Positions 60,488 to 64,000 of a DNA stretch of 64,000 bases are shown piece after piece. The DNA is taken from positions 1,550,001 to 1,614,000 of the forward strand of contig NZ_CP010311.1 of assembly GCF_000827125.1 (NCBI RefSeq). The letters run 5' to 3'. Under the pieces are notes generated by a model. It did not search any database, was not told the DNA's origin, and saw only the letters and a program-made list of their open reading frames with translations. Every line of letters starts with the position of its first letter. Within the stretch, counting starts at the first letter, position 1. This stretch comes from Geoalkalibacter subterraneus. Its GTDB lineage: Bacteria; Desulfobacterota; Desulfuromonadia; Desulfuromonadales; Geoalkalibacteraceae. Made by a program: the position numbers and the translations under genes.

Positions 60488-60916
60488 ATGGGATTTTTTA
60501 ACAAATTGTTCGGCAGCAAAAACGATTATCCCGAAATCAATCCTTCCAGCCCCGTTGTGAACCGCCTGGAGAAATTCAAGGATCACATCGAAACCCTGTC
60601 CGACGAGGCCAAGCAGCCCTTGGAGGTTGTCCCGGGCGATGACCGCGCCTTTGTCTTTATCGGCAAGCCGCCCAAGAAGTTCGGCATTGCCTGGATCGAG
60701 GACGGGCAGATCAACAACCTTAAAACCCTGGTGGAACGCGACAACGTCGAGCCGCCGAAAGTACAGGCCATGGCCGATCGCCTGCGCCAGATCTACGAGA
60801 ACTACCAGCAGACCGATCGTTTCAAGGCCCATGTCGGCAAATGCGACGTTGTTGTCACGCCATCGGACAAGTTCCGGAAGGAAGTCAGAGAGGCGATCGC
60901 GCAAGTCACCCATTGA
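60488..60916 (+). CDS. Conserved-type cytoplasmic protein, 142 residues, unknown
   Basis: Start at the ATG at 60488 with AAAGGAGC upstream. Begins MGFFNKLFGSKND and ends EVREAIAQVTH. Mixed alpha/beta composition with FVFIGKPPKKFGIAWIEDG in the middle and a helical C-terminus. No cysteine pair or membrane segment except one Cys near the C-terminus. I do not recognise the family. Stands alone between the cold-shock gene and the transposase unit. Confidence 0.65.
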   Translation: MGFFNKLFGSKNDYPEINPSSPVVNRLEKFKDHIETLSDEAKQPLEVVPGDDRAFVFIGKPPKKFGIAWIEDGQINNLKTLVERDNVEPPKVQAMADRLRQIYENYQQTDRFKAHVGKCDVVVTPSDKFRKEVREAIAQVTH

Positions 60917-61152
60917 CTGCCCGATCTCCCGGTTGCCGCACCACGCATGCAGCCGCCACCCACAAAAGAGCGTCCTGCCCTGCCGCACCAGGCCCGAGCC
61001 TGTTTGATAATCTGGTCAGGCCGACGAAAAACCTGCTTCCACCGGGCCGCCGGGGCAGGCGCTCATTCCTTCTCTCGATCCACTCAAACCGTTATTGGTG
61101 ATTTGCTCAGGAGCCCAGCAGTGCCTCCATTTCGGGTCAGGCTTCGCATTTC

Positions 61153-62138
61153 GGGTCAGGCTTGACAAATGGGGAAACCCTTGTAGGATTGCGCTATGCC
61201 CCGAAAACCTCGCATTCATTTTCCAGGTGCTGCCTACCACGTCATCCTCCGCGGAAACGATGGCCAGGATACTTTCCTTGACGAAGCGGACCGATCCCGC
61301 TTTTTCTTTCTGCTTCAAGCCGGCACTGAACGATTCGGCCACCGCATCCACGCCTTCTGCCTGATGAGCAATCACCTTCATCTTGCCGTACAGGTCAAGG
61401 AAATACCTCTTGCCCGCATCATGCAGAATCTCGGCTTTCGATATACACAGTATTTCAACCGGCGATATAAAAGAACCGGTCATCTTTTCCAGGGGCGCTA
61501 CAAGGCGCTGCTAATCGATGCTGACAGTTATTTACTCGAACTGATGCGCTACATTCATCTCAATCCCATTCGAGCCGGCATGGTGGCGCGTCCGGAGAGC
61601 TATCCATGGTCAAGCCATTGTGCTTATCTCGGCGGTGAGAAACCTCCCTGGCTGACGACCGACTGGGTCCTCGGTCAATTCCCCGACGCTGAACGCTACC
61701 ATCGCTTTATTGAAGATGGTATGGAAGAGGGGTATCGCAAAGAATTCCATACTGGTTCATTTGAGGGCAGGGCACTGGGTGACGACAGGTTTATCGAAGA
61801 GGCACTGTCTCAAGCCGAAGAGCCCGCGAGAGGAAAGCTGACTCTTGAAACCTTAATCGAAGCTGTATGCCGCGCTTATGGCTTGAGAAAAGCCGAACTT
61901 GCCAGTCGCAGCCGAGTGCGTAAGATCTCGGAAGCGCGTGCCATGGCGTCTCTGCTTGTGCGAGAAACTGAGATGTTGACGATGGTCGATCTTGGAAGGG
62001 AGATCAAGCAGGATGTGTCGAGTTTGAGTCAGGCGGCTCGAAGGCTTGAGATGCGGATCGAGAGTGATTCACCCCTGGAGGAGCGCTTTGAAGCAATTCA
62101 GGGAATGATTGCGAATCCCCATTTGTCAAGCCTGACCC
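61153..62138 (+). mobile_element. Inverted-repeat-bounded Y1 transposase unit
   Basis: A 22-base inverted repeat, beginning GGGTCAGGCTTGACAAAT at 61153-61174, has its exact complement at 62117-62138; one further inner base also pairs. The left end has a second, partial copy of its outer sequence (CATTTCGGGTCAGGCTT at 61128-61144 and 61147-61163). The unit is about 986 bases and contains a single gene. No direct target duplication is evident at the edges. Confidence 0.75.
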
Positions 62139-62149
62139 CTTGTGCGTAA
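61196..62149 (+). CDS. Y1 (IS200/REP-type) transposase with DnaA-like C-terminal domain
   Basis: 317 residues. N-terminal Y1_Tnp domain: IHFPGAAYHVILRGND, FCLMSNHLHLAVQ with the HUH pair, the predicted catalytic Tyr in LGFRYTQYFNRRYKRTGHLF, and GRYKALLIDADSYLLELMRY. From about residue 215 a region resembling DnaA domain IV follows (LETLIEAVCRAYGL, KISEARAMASLLVRE, DVSSLSQAARRLE). It makes single-strand cuts at hairpins in related elements. The last residues (LSSLTPCA) are coded by the right inverted repeat, so the gene reads through the element's edge. Confidence 0.88.
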   Translation: MPRKPRIHFPGAAYHVILRGNDGQDTFLDEADRSRFFFLLQAGTERFGHRIHAFCLMSNHLHLAVQVKEIPLARIMQNLGFRYTQYFNRRYKRTGHLFQGRYKALLIDADSYLLELMRYIHLNPIRAGMVARPESYPWSSHCAYLGGEKPPWLTTDWVLGQFPDAERYHRFIEDGMEEGYRKEFHTGSFEGRALGDDRFIEEALSQAEEPARGKLTLETLIEAVCRAYGLRKAELASRSRVRKISEARAMASLLVRETEMLTMVDLGREIKQDVSSLSQAARRLEMRIESDSPLEERFEAIQGMIANPHLSSLTPCA

Positions 62150-62181
62150 CAGTAGGTCAACCGGATGGAAGAGAGGAGCCC

Positions 62182-62550
62182 ATGCCGAAAAACACCACTG
62201 ATGAACAACGCGAACGTCTCGTTGCTGATATGCGCAAGGAAGAAGCGCAGCGGCAAGCCAGTTATCGGGAGAAAGCACTGAAATTGTTTCCTCACGTCTG
62301 CGGGCGTTGTGCTCGCGAATTCGAAGGGAAGAAACTGCGTGAGCTGACCGTACACCACAGAGACCACAATCACGACAACAACCCGCCCGACGGCAGCAAT
62401 TGGGAACTTCTGTGCATTTATTGTCACGATCACGAACATACCCGGGGCATACAGGAGCAGCGGGACGCGGATAGTTCTCCGAACGAGACGGGGGGCGCCT
62501 CGTTGGTACATTCACCCTTTGCGGCCCTTGCGGAGCGGTTCAAGAAGTAA
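62182..62550 (+). CDS. YajD-type HNH nuclease family protein
   Basis: 122 residues from the ATG at 62182, close after GAGGAG. HNH motif: CGRCAREF, then LTVHHRDHNHDNNPPDGSNWE, LLCIYCHDHEH, with CxxC pairs for zinc and the HH...N...H core. Length and order fit YajD proteins of unknown role; DNA nicking is inferred from the fold. Lies 33 bases after the transposase gene and could have been carried with it. Confidence 0.88.
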   Translation: MPKNTTDEQRERLVADMRKEEAQRQASYREKALKLFPHVCGRCAREFEGKKLRELTVHHRDHNHDNNPPDGSNWELLCIYCHDHEHTRGIQEQRDADSSPNETGGASLVHSPFAALAERFKK

Positions 62551-62841
62551 GTCGGCGGTGAGTCTGCTGTTTTATCTGGTCCGGATCGGTCCGGGGGCAG
62601 ACCAACCCAGGTATTTGAAACTAGGCTCAAAGAACCGTTTTTGCACCTTTTTTCAGGCTTTAAGCGGCCCATTTTGGCTATGAAATGAAATGTTAAAGGG
62701 GGGGGATGGAATGCCATGCAAGCGCATCTCGTACTTTTTGCCGGGGCGCGTCTGGCACATTATGCTATGTTATGCAGGTCCGACCCAGCTCATTGGCCCG
62801 ACCTGGCTTATTATTGAACATCATTTGAAGGGTAGTGCCTG
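62551..62841. other. Intergenic gap with short palindromes
   Basis: About 290 bases without a gene. An 8-G run lies near 62698. CAGGTCCGACC and GGCCCGACCTGG at 62774-62806 form an imperfect palindrome just before the SGNH lipoprotein gene. No promoter I can assign. Confidence 0.5.
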
Positions 62842-63447
62842 ATGTATCGTATTTTCCTCCTGCTGTTCTTGGTTCTGTTGTTACCCTTTTTTGTCGGCTG
62901 TCAGCGCGACCTGGAGGCTCTTCCCGAAGACGCAGTCATCCTGGCTTTCGGTGATGATTATACTTACGGCACCGGCGCCGAAAAAGGAGAAGGGTACCCC
63001 GCGGTGCTCGAGCGATTGATAGACCGTAAGGTGGTCAACGCCGGGGTGCCCGGGGAGACCACCGCAGAAGGGCTGGAGCGGCTGCCCGGGGTTCTCGCCG
63101 AGGTGCGTCCCGACCTGGTGATCCTTTGCCATGGCGGCGCAGACATGAGGCAGGGACTCAAGGCGAAGAAGCTCGTCGCTAATCTCGAAGCGATGATTCG
63201 GCTCATCAAGGAAGCCGATGCCGAAGTTCTTCTGATCGCTGTTCCCCCGCCGGCCCATTTCCTCCAGCCGGCAACGTTCTATTCAGAGATTTCCCGCGAA
63301 ATGGACGTCCGCATTGAGATCAACTCACTGACCAATATCCTCTCTCGGGAGGAGTTGAGCACGGAAGAGACCTACCCCAACGCCGAAGGATACGCCAAGC
63401 TGGCCAAGGCGATTTCCAAGCGCCTCAAAATGACTCCGTTAAAATAA
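62842..63447 (+). CDS. SGNH/GDSL-fold lipoprotein lacking catalytic residues
   Basis: 201 residues. Lipobox region LLPFFVGC places the lipidated Cys near residue 20. The fold matches TesA-type esterases: VILAFGDDYTYGTG (block I), NAGVPGETTAEGLERLP (block II), LVILCHGGADMRQG (block III) and TYPNAEGYAKLAKAI (block V). In block I the Ser of GDS is Asp; in block III the Asn of GGND is Ala; in block V the Asp-x-x-His is replaced by E..Y. So Ser, Asn and His of the active site are absent; probably not an esterase. Confidence 0.8.
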   Translation: MYRIFLLLFLVLLLPFFVGCQRDLEALPEDAVILAFGDDYTYGTGAEKGEGYPAVLERLIDRKVVNAGVPGETTAEGLERLPGVLAEVRPDLVILCHGGADMRQGLKAKKLVANLEAMIRLIKEADAEVLLIAVPPPAHFLQPATFYSEISREMDVRIEINSLTNILSREELSTEETYPNAEGYAKLAKAISKRLKMTPLK

Positions 63448-63525
63448 CGGGTGTCAAATGGGATTACCCCGCACCTTGAGCAAGGAAAGCTTCAGGCTCT
63501 GAAACGGCTCTCTTGGAGCAGATAT

Positions 63526-63861
63526 TTACTTTCTCTTTGTTGAGCGCCGCGTGCGCCGGGGTTTTTCCTGAGCCGTCTCCATGACAGATGCAGTGTTTTT
63601 TTTGGGACGCGCCGGTTTGATGCGGATGCAGCGATCGACCAGGCGGGCACCGTCGAGCATGTTGAGGGCATCCCGGGCTTCGTCTGCAGTGCTCATGCAC
63701 ACAAAAGCGCAGCCCTTGAACTGCCCCGAGACACGATCATTGATCAGGTGAACCGAACGCACCGTCCCGCAGATCGCAAAAAGTTTCTGCAGGTCGTCTT
63801 CTGTGGCGTTGAATGAGATGTCGGACACGAAAAGATCTTTGTTTGTTGAAATATCCTTCAT
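63526..63861 (-). CDS. RRM-type RNA-binding protein
   Basis: 111 residues. A single RNA recognition motif: DLFVSDISFNATEDDLQKLF (RNP2-like), VRSVHLINDRVSGQFKGCAFV (RNP1-like), ARDALNMLDGARLVDRCIRI. The C-terminal tail is basic and Arg/Lys-rich. Small RRM proteins occur in Deltaproteobacteria and cyanobacteria. The start overlaps the stop of the gene upstream (ATGA). Confidence 0.9.
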   Translation of the reverse strand: MKDISTNKDLFVSDISFNATEDDLQKLFAICGTVRSVHLINDRVSGQFKGCAFVCMSTADEARDALNMLDGARLVDRCIRIKPARPKKNTASVMETAQEKPRRTRRSTKRK

Positions 63862-64000
63862 TCAGAGTCGCTTTCCTGCTCTCCATCCGTCTCGTCGTTT
63901 GCTGTGTCTTCAGCAGTTTCTGTGTCTGGACGCTTGCGTAGCCGCTTTTCCTCTTTTTTGGCCTTTTTCGCCAGTTCTTTTTTTCGTTTTTCAAAATTGT
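63858..64000 (-). CDS. Lys/Glu-rich protein, C-terminal part (rest outside window)
   Basis: Minus-strand frame open from the window edge to a TGA at 63858-63860. The visible 47 residues are NFEKRKKELAKKAKKEEKRL and then an acidic tail ending QESDSE. It overlaps the RRM gene start by the ATGA pattern, so both are coupled. Low complexity; likely a small charged protein acting with the RRM protein. Confidence 0.6.
   Translation of the reverse strand, partial: NFEKRKKELAKKAKKEEKRLRKRPDTETAEDTANDETDGEQESDSE

Overview
The window reads as chromosomal DNA of a Desulfuromonadales-type bacterium (Geobacter / Desulfuromonas / Geoalkalibacter relatives). The basis is many c-type cytochromes with large heme counts, three OmcS-like hexaheme proteins, a GEMM-I riboswitch and a sigma-54 type promoter in front of the cytochrome genes, a KamA-type radical SAM protein, and NHL-repeat exported proteins. 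The species cannot be fixed from the sequence alone.

Layout. 1-10.2 kb: mixed housekeeping genes. They are an AsmA-like C-terminus, a ferritin-like protein, a short secretin-like protein, tRNA-Cys, a TauE/SafE permease, a MEMO-family protein, gltX, a RelA/SpoT-type protein with an eroded synthetase domain, a polysaccharide deacetylase and a Bax-like glucosaminidase lipoprotein. 10.4-22.4 kb: a complete type II secretion operon on the minus strand in the order gspC-D-E-F-G-H-I-J-K-L-M-N; no gspO prepilin peptidase is in view. 22.6-31.6 kb: accessory metabolism and envelope genes, including a DUF3187 outer-membrane protein, YjbQ, a ferritin-like protein, glutaminase, a copB remnant, a fused TIGR04282/TIGR04283 protein, a ferredoxin-nitroreductase, and an alpha/beta hydrolase with mlaA. 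31.7-33.2 kb: a RHH/ParE toxin-antitoxin pair between two copies of a structured non-coding element.

33.2-52.3 kb is the centrepiece, an extracellular electron transfer locus. A sigma-54 promoter leads into an NHL-repeat protein. A GEMM-I riboswitch then precedes an OmcS-like hexaheme cytochrome with its own terminator. Next comes a tightly packed set: a second OmcS-like cytochrome, a beta-propeller lipoprotein, a 718-residue outer-membrane barrel, a GNA1162/CsgG-like lipoprotein, a periplasmic protein that looks like two tandem copies of that same fold, a double-PpiC chaperone, a 26-heme cytochrome, a 16-heme cytochrome and a second NHL protein. A third OmcS-like cytochrome runs the other way, followed by a 12-heme cytochrome and a Sel1-repeat protein. 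I infer that periplasmic multihemes pass electrons through or past the barrel to OmcS-type filaments, with the chaperone and CsgG-like proteins helping assembly or export. OmcS-like copies 1 and 2 keep the residue that in OmcS bridges neighbouring filament subunits; copy 3 has lost it.

52.3-64 kb: an HDOD-GAF-histidine kinase with its REC-PAS-GGDEF-EAL partner, rpsU, a lysine 2,3-aminomutase-type protein, a membrane histidine kinase, a cold-shock protein, an inverted-repeat-bounded Y1 transposase with a DnaA-like C-terminus, an HNH nuclease, an SGNH-fold lipoprotein that lacks its catalytic residues, and an RRM protein. Five copies of a roughly 105-bp palindromic repeat sit in intergenic gaps of the first half of the window.
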